DNA of 64,000 bases from a virus: positions 1 through 64,000 of the IMG/VR virus record IMGVR_UViG_3300030508_000022, one strand, 5' to 3'. Positions 24,922 through 33,444 of the stretch are shown here, piece by piece. The position numbers were made by a program, and so were the translations under genes. The stretch's first letter is position 1; every line of letters begins with the position of its first letter. The notes under the pieces are model-generated. The model was not told the origin of the DNA. It saw nothing but the letters and a program-made list of their open reading frames with translations, and ran no database searches.

Positions 24922-26133
24922 ATGTTAGGAGACGAAGAGTATCCATTGGCAGACATTGTCGATGAGATGAAGTACCCTTTTTGCCCAAAGTGCAAATCAA
25001 AGGTAGTAGCAGTCAGTAGTCAGCACTCGGTGTGCCTTGGGAATTGCAAATGGATCGGACCATCATCTAGCATCCTAAGGGGGAATGTCATTCTTAAGTC
25101 ACTGATTGCTCAGGAAGGATTTATCAATCTTTCGTATGGATCACCCAATGGACTAAAGAAGATTGCACAGGATATAGCGAAGAACAAGAATTTCCCTGGG
25201 GGAGATGATGAGATAGATGGTAGAGATGTTGGAGCAGCGAGGTGCTTTATCCCCAAGTTTGACGAATTTGGGGAAGAAAGTGACATCGAAGACTTCATGG
25301 AGTCTACTACCAAAAAGAGTTTTAGACTTGGTATGTTCAACCACATGGAAAAAATTGCAGCTATGACTGCGTGCGCAATGCGCAGTAGCCTTACCCACAA
25401 ACTACTCCGGTTTGCTACATCCAGGGTTGTTGATCAAAACTCAATGGTAAGCAATAGGGAATCGTATCTGCTTGGTGATGACAAAACTCCCAATCCAGAT
25501 CTGTTCCGCAAGAAAGCTGCTATAGAGGTAGACAACAGGAAGTCTGATGAATTTATGACAGTTGTAGATATTTATTCTAGCTCTTATGGTAGACCGGACA
25601 CATCTTTGCATGCAAAGTACACCAAAGAGGGAAGTATTCTACAGAATGAATATCCATCAATGAGTATCTCTAAGCACGCGATGACTTGGCAACCACTCTA
25701 TTGGCCAGCTATGAATCTCGAGTCAGATGACCTAATTCGACTAGCTGCGGTTCTTCAGGGTGGAGACGAGAACATCACCTATATTGTGACAGAGAGTATG
25801 GATACTGGAGAGTTCCATGCTGGAGTATACAAGAGAGAGGTCTATAGCCCAGGAGCTCATTTTATAAAATCCAAAGCAACTACTGTGGAGGATGCGATAA
25901 ATAGAATCAGAACCTCATTTGAGAAAGCTATTGTAGCTGCAGACAGGTCTGGACATATCTTAGATTTTTCCTGGCTTCAAGATTGGCAACAGGATATCCC
26001 ATCAGATACAGCGTTCTTTGATATATTGACTGCCCCATTTTGGGATGAGTCAATAGCTTCAGAGATGTTGCACCTGATCGGTCTTTCTAAGAATCAAGTA
26101 TTAAAAGAAATGTACGAAGAAACACAACAATAG
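24922..26133 (+). CDS. Unknown protein with N-terminal zinc ribbon (403 aa)
   Basis: Residues 17-40 carry a four-Cys zinc ribbon (FCPKCKSKVV, then VCLGNCKW). The remaining 360 residues are mixed alpha/beta with an acidic region (FDEFGEESDIEDFM). The gene ends seven bases before the 3' end of the convergent terminase gene. A DNA- or RNA-contacting structural protein is possible. The family is not recognised. Confidence 0.55.
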   Translation: MLGDEEYPLADIVDEMKYPFCPKCKSKVVAVSSQHSVCLGNCKWIGPSSSILRGNVILKSLIAQEGFINLSYGSPNGLKKIAQDIAKNKNFPGGDDEIDGRDVGAARCFIPKFDEFGEESDIEDFMESTTKKSFRLGMFNHMEKIAAMTACAMRSSLTHKLLRFATSRVVDQNSMVSNRESYLLGDDKTPNPDLFRKKAAIEVDNRKSDEFMTVVDIYSSSYGRPDTSLHAKYTKEGSILQNEYPSMSISKHAMTWQPLYWPAMNLESDDLIRLAAVLQGGDENITYIVTESMDTGEFHAGVYKREVYSPGAHFIKSKATTVEDAINRIRTSFEKAIVAADRSGHILDFSWLQDWQQDIPSDTAFFDILTAPFWDESIASEMLHLIGLSKNQVLKEMYEETQQ

Positions 26134-26140
26134 GGGTCCA

Positions 26141-29100
26141 TCAATAATTCCCGAATCTACCGACTTCCATTCCGATGTCGTTGATGTAGGAAGCATTGAT
26201 AGATAGGTTCGTAGCCATACCAGCCATTGACGGCAAATCTGTAATACCTAGGGCTGCCATGAAGATGGCATATCCAAGGGCGTGCAGAAAGTCGTCTGGC
26301 TTGTCCTGATAGCGGCTGTAGCGTCGAATAGTGGCTCCATGAGAGTTTGTTGCGTCCTCAGTGAAGGTAGCGAGCAAATCTCTGGAATACTGCTCGAACC
26401 AGCCTCCCTTAGGAAACCGAATCCGCTGAGCCTTGATAAGAGTGAACACGATGTAAATCAGTGTTGTTCTATCTACGGTAAAGCAATTGTTGGTATTGGG
26501 CATGAAGAACTTCTTGGTGGTCCCATAGGCAATAGAACCTGTGGGCACCCCCATGTAGGCTCCAAGGTTGGGGTTCTGTACGGATCCAACGAATCCAGCA
26601 TCAGCTCCTACAATTTCAATTCTACTTCCGGTTACGCTTTTGAGGTAATCTCCGATAACATAGTGACGCTGCTCATCCGGCAATCCTGTGGGCCTAATAG
26701 CCCCTAGAACGTCGAAGCAGCCGTCTCTGTACCCGACGGCTACACCAACAGTAAAGCTGACCACCTCAGCACCGCCCCAGTCAACGCCCCCAGCTACCCT
26801 GTGGTAGATCTGAGCGTTTGGTGGTTCGTGTTGGTCTATGTCTAAGATACTAGCCTCTTTAATGTCCTTCTGAGTGATTGGAACACCGCCCTGTGAGGTG
26901 GGTATTCCTAAGCACTCTTGGAGAAATCTAGATTGTGAATATGCGCTAGACCCATGAAGTTTATTATAAATAGTTTCGATGTATCTATCGTGTGGAAATA
27001 TACGGTCTGGAACAATAATTTGGGGGACATGATACCCCTCTGAGTCACGGTGGATTGGGTCGTATTCGTACGACCTAATCCACTTTCCTCTGGTCACATC
27101 TATTACCTTGCCACATTTTATGCAGCAAATCCCTTTGATCTGAATCATTTCCAAAACTCTTCCAGCTTCGGTAGGTACATTTTCGTGCCCACACCCACAT
27201 TTCATTATCCACTCGTTTTGAGTCGAGTTTTCAAAAAGCTTGGTAAGTGTGTTGTCAACGCCACGAGCGGTTCCGAAATAGCTTTCGTATCGATAATCAG
27301 ATGTTCCTAATGTTTCTCTAATCTGAGGAATGAAGTCTGCATTAAGATCCTGACAGTTGTGTACGCCTATCCCGTTAGCAAAGAATGTGTGGTTCTTCTC
27401 TGTCTCTATATCATATACATCATCTACCCCAAGGTAGGCAATCCCGACGATGTCTGAGAAGTCCTCAGTGCTTCCTTTTTCTTGAGTTTGTTTTCTCTCC
27501 TTTTTTGTATCTGTTTTGCATGGCGCACTGGATCCTGTCTCAGCCTCATTCCGGTTTCCCTTCCCCTTTTTCTTGAAGCCTCTAAGTTCTCCCAGTATCT
27601 CTCTTTGCGTTTTGTGTTCATGGCGTCTCGATTCCTTTCCACCCATCTTGTCTTTACTCCCTTCTTGGCGATAGCACTGCACTTCTCGCCACAATACGGT
27701 TGGATCCCATTCCCCACGAATGGTTGCCCACAGAGCCTGCATGGCTTCTCCAGGTTTACTTCCTGATAGGCCCACTTGTACTCCATCTCTGGGAATGAGT
27801 ATATCCTGGTGTTTTCTAAGAGCACCTTGGTCCCAACCACATCCACTGTGATTATGTAATACGTCTTGTTCCTGCTTTTCTTCTTTATTTTTATGGCTTT
27901 GCAGCTCACTCCATTTTCTTTTAACCAGCTCACCAATAGACTGGATTCCTCTTTTGAGAATGATTGGGTATTGAACACAAAACTTCTCCCTGTATTGGAT
28001 AGGCTCCCATCGTCCATCATCCACCACGCAATCGCTTCCCAGGTCAAGTGTTTGACCCATTCTTGAGTTACCTTCTTCTTTGGCAAGCCCTTGTCTGAAG
28101 TACCCGTGTAGCAGATCTGGTGTATAGAGTCTAGGCATGGAGCACTTAGGGATCCAAAAACGCAGCTTTTCTCCCCCCAGCCCCTGTTCTCTACAATCTT
28201 GGGCTTTGTCCTCACTAGGTCCCCCAACACTTCCGCTTTGCGGTTGCAGTATCGTTCCTGACACTGGCCGTGTGTTACGTAATACTTGGGGTGGGATCTT
28301 GGAGTGGTACCACCCACTTTTGTCAGACAGGAATCTCCCAATAGTGTCCCAAAGACCATTTGCTCTTGACTGTGATTTAATGGCCTTAGCTTTGCTTGCT
28401 CTTGGGCATCTGTTAGCTTCATGCCACGGTAGTATTTCTGCAAGGTATATCCATCCCCTGTCGGACATGATTCGCTCGTTCCCTGTGCAGTCGAGGTGGT
28501 CCCCGTTGGATAAAATGATTCGCCAGACGTGTCGTTTGCCTTTGTGCTTAATTGATTTAATTGTGTCATATTCTAATTTTAACGTTGATTCGTTAAATCC
28601 AACAATACGATCCCCTGGTTTTTTGTCAACTAGAGTGTCAAGATTGATCCCGTCAAATAGGGCTGTAGAGCCCAAATTGCATTCATCCAGGTAAACTTCA
28701 TCGGTCGTCACCCCCAATGAATTAGATACGTTATTGAAGCAAGAAATGCCCACAAATCTGCTCCCACTTACATAACTCTTTTCGTTGACATTAGCTGTAC
28801 AGGTGTTATTCACAACCGGCCATGGCAATAGCTTGCCCTGGGTCATTGGAGCCATAAACATTGAGTGTAGACGCTGAGTATAAATGCTTAGTGGGGCAAC
28901 ATACATTACTCTAAAATATGACCTCCACCAGCAGTTCATTAATATAGATGCACTGATGCTCGTAGATTTTCCTAATTGACGAGCGCACATGTAAACATGC
29001 TTTCTAACCTTTCTGGTTTTGCTAAAAATCCCAGCAAACATCGGACGACGGTGTAAAATATTTAAAGGTTTCCCTTGGAAACTTATACTTGCGGGTACTA

Positions 29101-29185
29101 GGTCGACCAAGTCGATCTTGTTTGATAGTTGGCCATACAGGCGCTCCAGTTCCTTATCGCTTACTGGGATGATTTGTTTGTCCAT
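26141..29185 (-). CDS. terL: Terminase large subunit with an in-frame intein
   Basis: This packaging motor cuts concatemers and drives DNA into the head. The 1014-residue frame splits as N-extein 1-168, intein 169-610 and C-extein 611-1014, giving a 572-aa spliced terminase. A Walker A-like motif (CARQLGKST) lies at residues 67-75. Walker B ends VYLDE at 168, and the intein sits right after it, before Cys-Gln-Asp-Leu-Asn. The C-extein has a CGCG...CIKCG zinc site and a nuclease domain opening with GGVDWGG and including ADAGF. The intein begins at Cys169 and ends His-Asn before Cys611. Splicing is required for a working ATPase. Confidence 0.9.
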   Translation of the reverse strand: MDKQIIPVSDKELERLYGQLSNKIDLVDLVPASISFQGKPLNILHRRPMFAGIFSKTRKVRKHVYMCARQLGKSTSISASILMNCWWRSYFRVMYVAPLSIYTQRLHSMFMAPMTQGKLLPWPVVNNTCTANVNEKSYVSGSRFVGISCFNNVSNSLGVTTDEVYLDECNLGSTALFDGINLDTLVDKKPGDRIVGFNESTLKLEYDTIKSIKHKGKRHVWRIILSNGDHLDCTGNERIMSDRGWIYLAEILPWHEANRCPRASKAKAIKSQSRANGLWDTIGRFLSDKSGWYHSKIPPQVLRNTRPVSGTILQPQSGSVGGPSEDKAQDCREQGLGGEKLRFWIPKCSMPRLYTPDLLHGYFRQGLAKEEGNSRMGQTLDLGSDCVVDDGRWEPIQYREKFCVQYPIILKRGIQSIGELVKRKWSELQSHKNKEEKQEQDVLHNHSGCGWDQGALRKHQDILIPRDGVQVGLSGSKPGEAMQALWATIRGEWDPTVLWREVQCYRQEGSKDKMGGKESRRHEHKTQREILGELRGFKKKGKGNRNEAETGSSAPCKTDTKKERKQTQEKGSTEDFSDIVGIAYLGVDDVYDIETEKNHTFFANGIGVHNCQDLNADFIPQIRETLGTSDYRYESYFGTARGVDNTLTKLFENSTQNEWIMKCGCGHENVPTEAGRVLEMIQIKGICCIKCGKVIDVTRGKWIRSYEYDPIHRDSEGYHVPQIIVPDRIFPHDRYIETIYNKLHGSSAYSQSRFLQECLGIPTSQGGVPITQKDIKEASILDIDQHEPPNAQIYHRVAGGVDWGGAEVVSFTVGVAVGYRDGCFDVLGAIRPTGLPDEQRHYVIGDYLKSVTGSRIEIVGADAGFVGSVQNPNLGAYMGVPTGSIAYGTTKKFFMPNTNNCFTVDRTTLIYIVFTLIKAQRIRFPKGGWFEQYSRDLLATFTEDATNSHGATIRRYSRYQDKPDDFLHALGYAIFMAALGITDLPSMAGMATNLSINASYINDIGMEVGRFGNY
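27356..28681 (-). other. Intein in TerL, 442 aa, inserted at Walker B
   Basis: Splicing motifs are present. Block A starts CNLGSTALFDG, then PGDRIVGFNE. A block-B-like DHLDCTGNERIMSD lies near intein residues 50-65. Block F reads VYDIETEKNHTFFANG and block G is GVHN followed by Cys. Between block B and block F the terminase frame stays open for over 300 codons but reads as low-quality, Arg/Lys/Gly-rich sequence. The recognisable endonuclease there lies in another frame. Confidence 0.85.
27424..28422 (-). CDS. LAGLIDADG homing endonuclease nested in the intein in an alternative frame
   Basis: In a frame shifted from terL, a protein starting at about MKLTDAQEQ (28422; the open frame extends to 28569) contains two LAGLIDADG-type helices, FGTLLGDSCL and AIAWWMMDDGSL. 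A four-Cys zinc site (CRLCG, YCGEKC) and a long basic helical tail follow. It ends at a TAG inside the C-terminal splicing region. In a normal intein this domain would be in frame with the splicing blocks, so small shifts on both sides have uncoupled it. Its own start signal is weak. It could also be reached by frameshifting. Confidence 0.7.
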   Translation of the reverse strand: MKLTDAQEQAKLRPLNHSQEQMVFGTLLGDSCLTKVGGTTPRSHPKYYVTHGQCQERYCNRKAEVLGDLVRTKPKIVENRGWGEKSCVFGSLSAPCLDSIHQICYTGTSDKGLPKKKVTQEWVKHLTWEAIAWWMMDDGSLSNTGRSFVFNTQSFSKEESSLLVSWLKENGVSCKAIKIKKKSRNKTYYIITVDVVGTKVLLENTRIYSFPEMEYKWAYQEVNLEKPCRLCGQPFVGNGIQPYCGEKCSAIAKKGVKTRWVERNRDAMNTKRKERYWENLEASRKRGRETGMRLRQDPVRHAKQIQKRRENKLKKKEALRTSQTSSGLPTLG

Positions 29186-29280
29186 AAATAATAGAAACCA
29201 CTTGTAATAGTGGTGGCAGTTAAAATAAATAAGCTAAAAGGGGTGTTCAGTAAAGAAATTATTGAACACTTTATAAATAT

Positions 29281-29445
29281 ATGTATAGTCAAGCATTACA
29301 ATTCTTGTTTGCGCACATCGAAAGATTTGGTGAAAAAATAGTTCTTGCATCCTGCTCCAAAAGAATGGATAAGGTATTACGAGCACCAACCTTTGAAGAG
29401 CTATATGAGAATCCACAACGATATAAAGGTCGCTTCCTTGTATAA
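29281..29445 (+). CDS. Small protein (54 aa)
   Basis: The frame from ATG at 29281 encodes MYSQALQFLFAHIERF at its start and ends with QRYKGRFLV before TAA. It has normal amino-acid balance, with a hydrophobic then basic character and a single Cys in LASCSK. It lies in the divergent region between terL and the next plus-strand gene, just after a GTGTTCA/TGAACAC hairpin. No family is recognised. Its small size makes coding likely but unproven. Confidence 0.45.
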   Translation: MYSQALQFLFAHIERFGEKIVLASCSKRMDKVLRAPTFEELYENPQRYKGRFLV

Positions 29446-29484
29446 AGGAGCACCAACAATTGGTAATGTTACAAATAATTAAAG

Positions 29485-29883
29485 ATGAAAAACAATAAGC
29501 CCCTAACAGCTTACAGCAATAGTAAGCAATTCCTTTGCTGCGTAACTGGAGAAGTTATCCATCCCGAGCGGGTGGAGTATCTCCTTGGGGAGGGAGTATT
29601 AGAATACAACCTAACAAGTATCAATGGTGCCAACGCGACCTATAGGCCAAAAAAGATTATCGTTGTCGACGACGAAGGAACTGAGTTCTTTTGTGACAAG
29701 ATTGACGAAACTAGGGCCTGGTCAGAGGAGCGTTTTGGAGCAGATGCAGATGAAGATTCGATCCCAGAGGAGACTGAAAGAAAAGTCCCCAAAAAGATCG
29801 AAGAGGCTTCCCCTGCTCTGATTCATGAAAGTCTCGACGTTGTTATCAAAAAAGAGGATACTGAAGAGGATGATTTCTCGTAG
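29485..29883 (+). CDS. Small acidic protein with CxxT/Cys pair (132 aa)
   Basis: The protein begins MKNNKPLTAY, has a hydrophobic segment with two adjacent Cys residues and a nearby turn (FLCCVTGEVIHPER) like a half zinc ribbon, and ends in a strongly acidic tail (KKEDTEEDDFS). The pattern KxFxCxVTG followed by an ER helix is seen in small phage proteins of unknown role. The start follows an A-rich leader without a Shine-Dalgarno. Confidence 0.5.
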   Translation: MKNNKPLTAYSNSKQFLCCVTGEVIHPERVEYLLGEGVLEYNLTSINGANATYRPKKIIVVDDEGTEFFCDKIDETRAWSEERFGADADEDSIPEETERKVPKKIEEASPALIHESLDVVIKKEDTEEDDFS

Positions 29884-29993
29884 TCCAAATTTGTTTTTAT
29901 CCAAGGGCGGTGAACCTTCGTTTGCGAAGTTTCAGCCATCTAAATCCTTGATCTTTGATAAGTTGCCCACAATCAAACAAATCACACAAACAC

Positions 29994-30164
29994 ATGAACG
30001 GTCTAACGAATCTGATTCTATCAGTGACGGTCCTAGTGCTGACGGCAGCACTGTGCAAGAAACAACTTGTTGAGCTTGCAGAAGAACTAAGTGAAGTAAG
30101 CGCAGACACAGAGGTGGGTTCCGCCTCTACTATTACATTCCCATCGAAAGCTAAGGCTTCCTGA
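29994..30164 (+). CDS. Small membrane protein (56 aa)
   Basis: The start is the ATG at 29994 after an ACACAAACAC leader. One transmembrane helix (LTNLILSVTVLVLTAALC) covers residues 4-21, followed by a charged tail (ELAEELSEVSADTE). The stop TGA shares its A with the next ATG (TGATG), coupling the two genes. Size and topology fit small lysis or inner-membrane phage proteins, but nothing is specific. Confidence 0.55.
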   Translation: MNGLTNLILSVTVLVLTAALCKKQLVELAEELSEVSADTEVGSASTITFPSKAKAS

Positions 30165-30292
30165 TGGCTGAGTGGACCTTCTTATTAACAGGGTCGGCTA
30201 TTTCCTTTGTAGTGGTGTGCATTCTTCGCAAGAAGGAAAAGACATCTTTCACGAAGAGCCAGCCTCGACCACAACCCATATTGCTTAACTAA
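30164..30292 (+). CDS. Very small membrane protein (42 aa)
   Basis: ATG at 30164 overlaps the preceding stop. The product has one transmembrane helix (FLLTGSAISFVVVCIL) followed by a basic tail (RKKEKTSFTKSQPRPQP), giving an N-out, C-in prediction. It ends with TAA at 30290-30292, one base before the next start. Tight coupling on both sides supports a real gene. Confidence 0.5.
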   Translation: MAEWTFLLTGSAISFVVVCILRKKEKTSFTKSQPRPQPILLN

Positions 30293-30293
30293 A

Positions 30294-30551
30294 ATGTCAC
30301 ACTACAAAGAGAGAGTGGATGTCGGGTTTGTGGGAGGATACATTTTCTTCTACATCATAACTTGCAAGCTTTTGTTCGGTAAGATTCTTTGCCCATTCCT
30401 GTTTGCCGTATGGTTGACAGCTGGTTGGAGTATCTCTCGGTACATTGCAGATAAGTTTATTGTAGGGGCAGAAGACGTAAAGTTTTGGTCAGCTCTGGGG
30501 ATTTTCCTTGGAGTTCTTGGACTGGTGTCTCTAGCCTGGAACATAAAATAA
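30294..30551 (+). CDS. Small membrane protein with two to three helices (85 aa)
   Basis: Hydrophobic segments lie at about residues 11-27 (GFVGGYIFFYIITCKLL), 31-46 (LCPFLFAVWLTAGWSI) and 66-82 (SALGIFLGVLGLVSLAW). The start is one base after the preceding stop. It belongs to a run of four small membrane proteins (29994-30891). Holin-like function is possible given size and topology but no endolysin is seen nearby. Confidence 0.55.
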   Translation: MSHYKERVDVGFVGGYIFFYIITCKLLFGKILCPFLFAVWLTAGWSISRYIADKFIVGAEDVKFWSALGIFLGVLGLVSLAWNIK

Positions 30552-30555
30552 AACC

Positions 30556-30891
30556 ATGTTTCCCGTACTAACATTATTCATTGCTCTTATTATCTTTGGT
30601 GACAAAGGAGTAAGTGCTATATTATATGTTGTGCAGGAAGCAGAAATCACAGCCCGAATGAGAGGTTATATCGAAGCACGTTACTCAGGTACTCCATTGG
30701 AGTACTTGATGAACTGCCGGTATTGCCTTTCATTCTGGGCTGCTTTTCTGGTTGCCTCCGCATTTTCCGCTTTCTCTTTGCTACTGGATATTTCTGTTCC
30801 AATCACTGCAGTTCTGTGTATATTGCTGACTCTAGTCATCTATGGCACACAACTCGAAAAACTAAAAAAGGAAGACAGCAGTGGACATTAA
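30556..30891 (+). CDS. Membrane protein, DUF1360-like (111 aa)
   Basis: The protein has three hydrophobic segments, and between the first and second it carries NCRYCLSFWAAFL, matching the CxxCxSFW signature of DUF1360 membrane proteins seen in phages and sporulating bacteria. The function of that family is not known. It overlaps the next gene by 11 bases. Confidence 0.6.
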   Translation: MFPVLTLFIALIIFGDKGVSAILYVVQEAEITARMRGYIEARYSGTPLEYLMNCRYCLSFWAAFLVASAFSAFSLLLDISVPITAVLCILLTLVIYGTQLEKLKKEDSSGH

Positions 30892-31327
30892 AGATCTAAT
30901 AGACTGCCAGTTCGTTTCCGATATCTCCCAGTTGGGGGCGACTGTTGAATTCAAGACAATCTTGTATTCTCCTGTGTCTATGCAGATGGAGCATGTAACC
31001 ATTTCGTGCCCAATGTCTGGGAACTACATCCTAACGGATGCGGCAAAAATAATTGAGGGTGATGTAGGTGTTCCAGAGGAGAGGCACAAGGATTTACTCG
31101 TCCAAGTGTTCTCTTCCCTGGAGCAGTCTACAGGGGTCAGTAAGTTGATCGACAAAAAACAAATATTACCAGATTCTTTTGATTCACGGATGCAGGAATT
31201 GGCGCTGAAGTTCCTAGGGGATCTCAGCGAAGAGGAACTAAAAAAAGACTCAGAAGAGCTAAAGTTCTCATTCCTACACCTTTGTTCAAAAAACTTCCAA
31301 GACTCATATGTCCGATACACCAGTTGA
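30881..31327 (+). CDS. Unknown protein (148 aa)
   Basis: The start lies inside the membrane-protein gene. The product is soluble and mixed alpha/beta: a beta-rich N-terminal half (ATVEFKTILYSPVSMQMEHV) and an acidic helical C-terminal half (LSEEELKKDSEELKF). It overlaps the next start by about 20 bases. No family is recognised. Its position upstream of the Ycf46-like ATPase suggests a shared operon. Confidence 0.5.
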   Translation: MDIKDLIDCQFVSDISQLGATVEFKTILYSPVSMQMEHVTISCPMSGNYILTDAAKIIEGDVGVPEERHKDLLVQVFSSLEQSTGVSKLIDKKQILPDSFDSRMQELALKFLGDLSEEELKKDSEELKFSFLHLCSKNFQDSYVRYTS

Positions 31328-31697
31328 TAATCAAGAAAACGTAGCACAACAGCCACCAGCCCCAGGGGTTATAAGCGACCAGGAGGTTGCAGGAGTGCAG
31401 GCAATGATAGCCTCGAGGCTAGCAGCGAGCATCTCTCCAATGATTGCCAGGGAGCTTATGACAGGCAAGATATCATTTGCTGCCCTCACTGTGGTGGTAG
31501 ATGATAAATACAGTGGTACATTCCCATTCTATCAGATCGCTCCACAAACAGCCTCTGAGCAGGATAAGTTTGGAATCAAACTAAGCAACATCAAGTCAAC
31601 AATGTTGGCTGCTGTAGAGTTTGCCAAAGTGCTAGGGTTTTTCAAAAATAAAGTAGCAAGATCCTTTGATGAAGGATATCTCGATCCACCCAAATAA
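31308..31697 (+). CDS. Unknown protein (129 aa)
   Basis: It begins with an acidic, Gln/Pro-rich disordered segment (TPVDNQENVAQQPPAPG), followed by a helical and beta domain with MIARELMTGKISFAAL and VDDKYSGTFPFYQI. The stop is three bases before the Ycf46-like ATPase start. It may be a partner of that ATPase. No family is recognised. Confidence 0.5.
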   Translation: MSDTPVDNQENVAQQPPAPGVISDQEVAGVQAMIASRLAASISPMIARELMTGKISFAALTVVVDDKYSGTFPFYQIAPQTASEQDKFGIKLSNIKSTMLAAVEFAKVLGFFKNKVARSFDEGYLDPPK

Positions 31698-31700
31698 CAA

Positions 31701-33437
31701 ATGTCATCCTCAATTCTAAGAGATTATGTTCTTTCCAGAATACCGATAGTTTGGGTGTATAGCATTGAGGAAGATAGGCTCTTGCAACAAGAGGCCAACT
31801 TCCTGCTAGACAAGGGTACAACCAATAGGGTGTACATTTACGATGCTAGCAACACCATTTATGACTTTCAGAAACGTGGGGGTAAGCCTCAGGTAATGGA
31901 GGTTGGTGGCCCTACCGAGGCTATCAGTGAATTTATCAAGCCCTCGAGATTCAAGTTTGAGGACTTTGTTGTAGATAAACAATGTACGTGGGATTTAAAT
32001 GACAATGGGTTTCCATCTAAATCTATCATGGTACTTCTTGACGCCGCTTTCCATATGGTGGATTCAAACAACGTCAAGCACACCAACGCAAGGCTGACTC
32101 GCGCAATTAAGTCAGCTGCTCAGGAGTTGATTAAGCAACAAAAGAGTTTGGTGTTTGTGAATCACCACACAGATATTCCTATCGAATTAGAAAACATCGT
32201 CACTTATGTTGAGCACAAGCTCCCAGATGTGAAGATGATGAAATCCATCGTCAGGAGCAGCCAGGGTGCTTTGATCTCAGAGTCTATCCCAAAGATTACT
32301 CTTACAGATGAAGAGCAGGGGGTGATTGCTCAACAGCTCACTGGACTGACTAAGTGGCAGGCAGAGAATGTCCTGTCTTTGGCAAACAGAGAGAATGCAA
32401 TCGACATAACCTATGGCACTGGAGATAAGCCGCCTAGAACCTTTAAGGGGGAAGTACTCCGAAGAGAGAAGGCTAGGCTCATCCAGAAGTCAGGAGTTCT
32501 GAAGATCATAGAAGTTAATCAGGGGCTAAGCTCTGTTGGTGGCATGGAGAATCTGAAGGCGTGGGCAAAGGATAGGGAGTTGATATTTAGTCAGGGGGCC
32601 AGGGATGACGGAATTGATCTTCCAAGGGGCATATGGGTTGTAGGCCCATCTGGAGTTGGTAAGACTCATGTAGCACAAGCGCTAGCTAAAGAATGGGATA
32701 GAACTATCCTTAGGTTAGATGTGGCTGCTTGTATGGGTAGCTTGCTTGGGGAATCCGAGGGAAAATTGTTGCGTGCCCTAGGTGATGCTGAAGCACAAGC
32801 ACCATGTATTCTCTTTATTGACGAGGCTGAGAAGCTGATGGCAGGCGCTAGTGGAGTAGTTAGCGATGGGGGTACATTTCAGAGAATGTATGGCACATGG
32901 CTTACTTGGAATCAATCTAGGAAAGCAGATGTATTTGTTGTTTGCACAACTAATAGCGTACAAGATGTCCCAGCTCCCGCACTTAGAAAAGGTAGGGTAG
33001 ATGAAATATTCTACGTAGGTCTACCAGGCCTAAAGCAGAGAGTGGACATCTTCAACATCCACCTAAACAAAAGAGGGTGGAATCCAGAGGAGTATGGAAT
33101 TGATCTTGGCTTACTAGCCATGAAGACTCCACACCGAACTGGATCAGAGATTGAGCAAATTGTAAACGAGGGGCTAATTAGAAAAGGAAAGGCGATTGGG
33201 TTTGGAAAATCCAACCCCATCAAAACAGATTATTTCCTTGATGCAATTGGCGATGTAAAGATCATGGCAGAGCTAAACCCAGATGAGGCTTCTGGATTGT
33301 TCAAGTGGGCTAAATCAAGGGGGGTTATGATGGCAAATGCAGACGATGATTTGACGCCACCCAAAAAATCTTTCTTGAGTAAGACAGGAAAGCCTGATCC
33401 AATGGAACCCATCAAAATTAACGAAGAGGAGTTATAA
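31701..33437 (+). CDS. AAA+ ATPase of the Ycf46 type
   Basis: The 578-aa protein matches the Ycf46 plan. An N-terminal half of about 270 residues opens with IPIVWVYSIEEDRLL. A hinge reads SVGGMENLKAWAKDRE. The AAA+ module has Walker A GPSGVGKT at 315-322, the ESEGKLLRAL motif and Walker B LFIDEAE near 371-377, with an Arg-rich second region (CTTNSVQDVPAPALRKGR) behind it. Ycf46 proteins are known in cyanobacteria, plastids and some phages; their substrate is unclear. It is followed by Ycf35-like and DUF2997-like genes, the usual neighbours. Confidence 0.75.
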   Translation: MSSSILRDYVLSRIPIVWVYSIEEDRLLQQEANFLLDKGTTNRVYIYDASNTIYDFQKRGGKPQVMEVGGPTEAISEFIKPSRFKFEDFVVDKQCTWDLNDNGFPSKSIMVLLDAAFHMVDSNNVKHTNARLTRAIKSAAQELIKQQKSLVFVNHHTDIPIELENIVTYVEHKLPDVKMMKSIVRSSQGALISESIPKITLTDEEQGVIAQQLTGLTKWQAENVLSLANRENAIDITYGTGDKPPRTFKGEVLRREKARLIQKSGVLKIIEVNQGLSSVGGMENLKAWAKDRELIFSQGARDDGIDLPRGIWVVGPSGVGKTHVAQALAKEWDRTILRLDVAACMGSLLGESEGKLLRALGDAEAQAPCILFIDEAEKLMAGASGVVSDGGTFQRMYGTWLTWNQSRKADVFVVCTTNSVQDVPAPALRKGRVDEIFYVGLPGLKQRVDIFNIHLNKRGWNPEEYGIDLGLLAMKTPHRTGSEIEQIVNEGLIRKGKAIGFGKSNPIKTDYFLDAIGDVKIMAELNPDEASGLFKWAKSRGVMMANADDDLTPPKKSFLSKTGKPDPMEPIKINEEEL

Positions 33438-33444
33438 CAAAAAT

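Noticed and set aside
28423-28569. Upstream 49 codons of the endonuclease frame
   Set aside because: This part overlaps the N-terminal splicing block in the terL frame and reads as unstructured Thr/Ser/Gly-rich sequence, so the endonuclease probably starts at 28422.
29825-30073. 82-codon frame overlapping the 29485 and 29994 genes
   Set aside because: It overlaps two better-supported genes in other frames, has a low-complexity Ser/Lys/Thr composition and no start signal.
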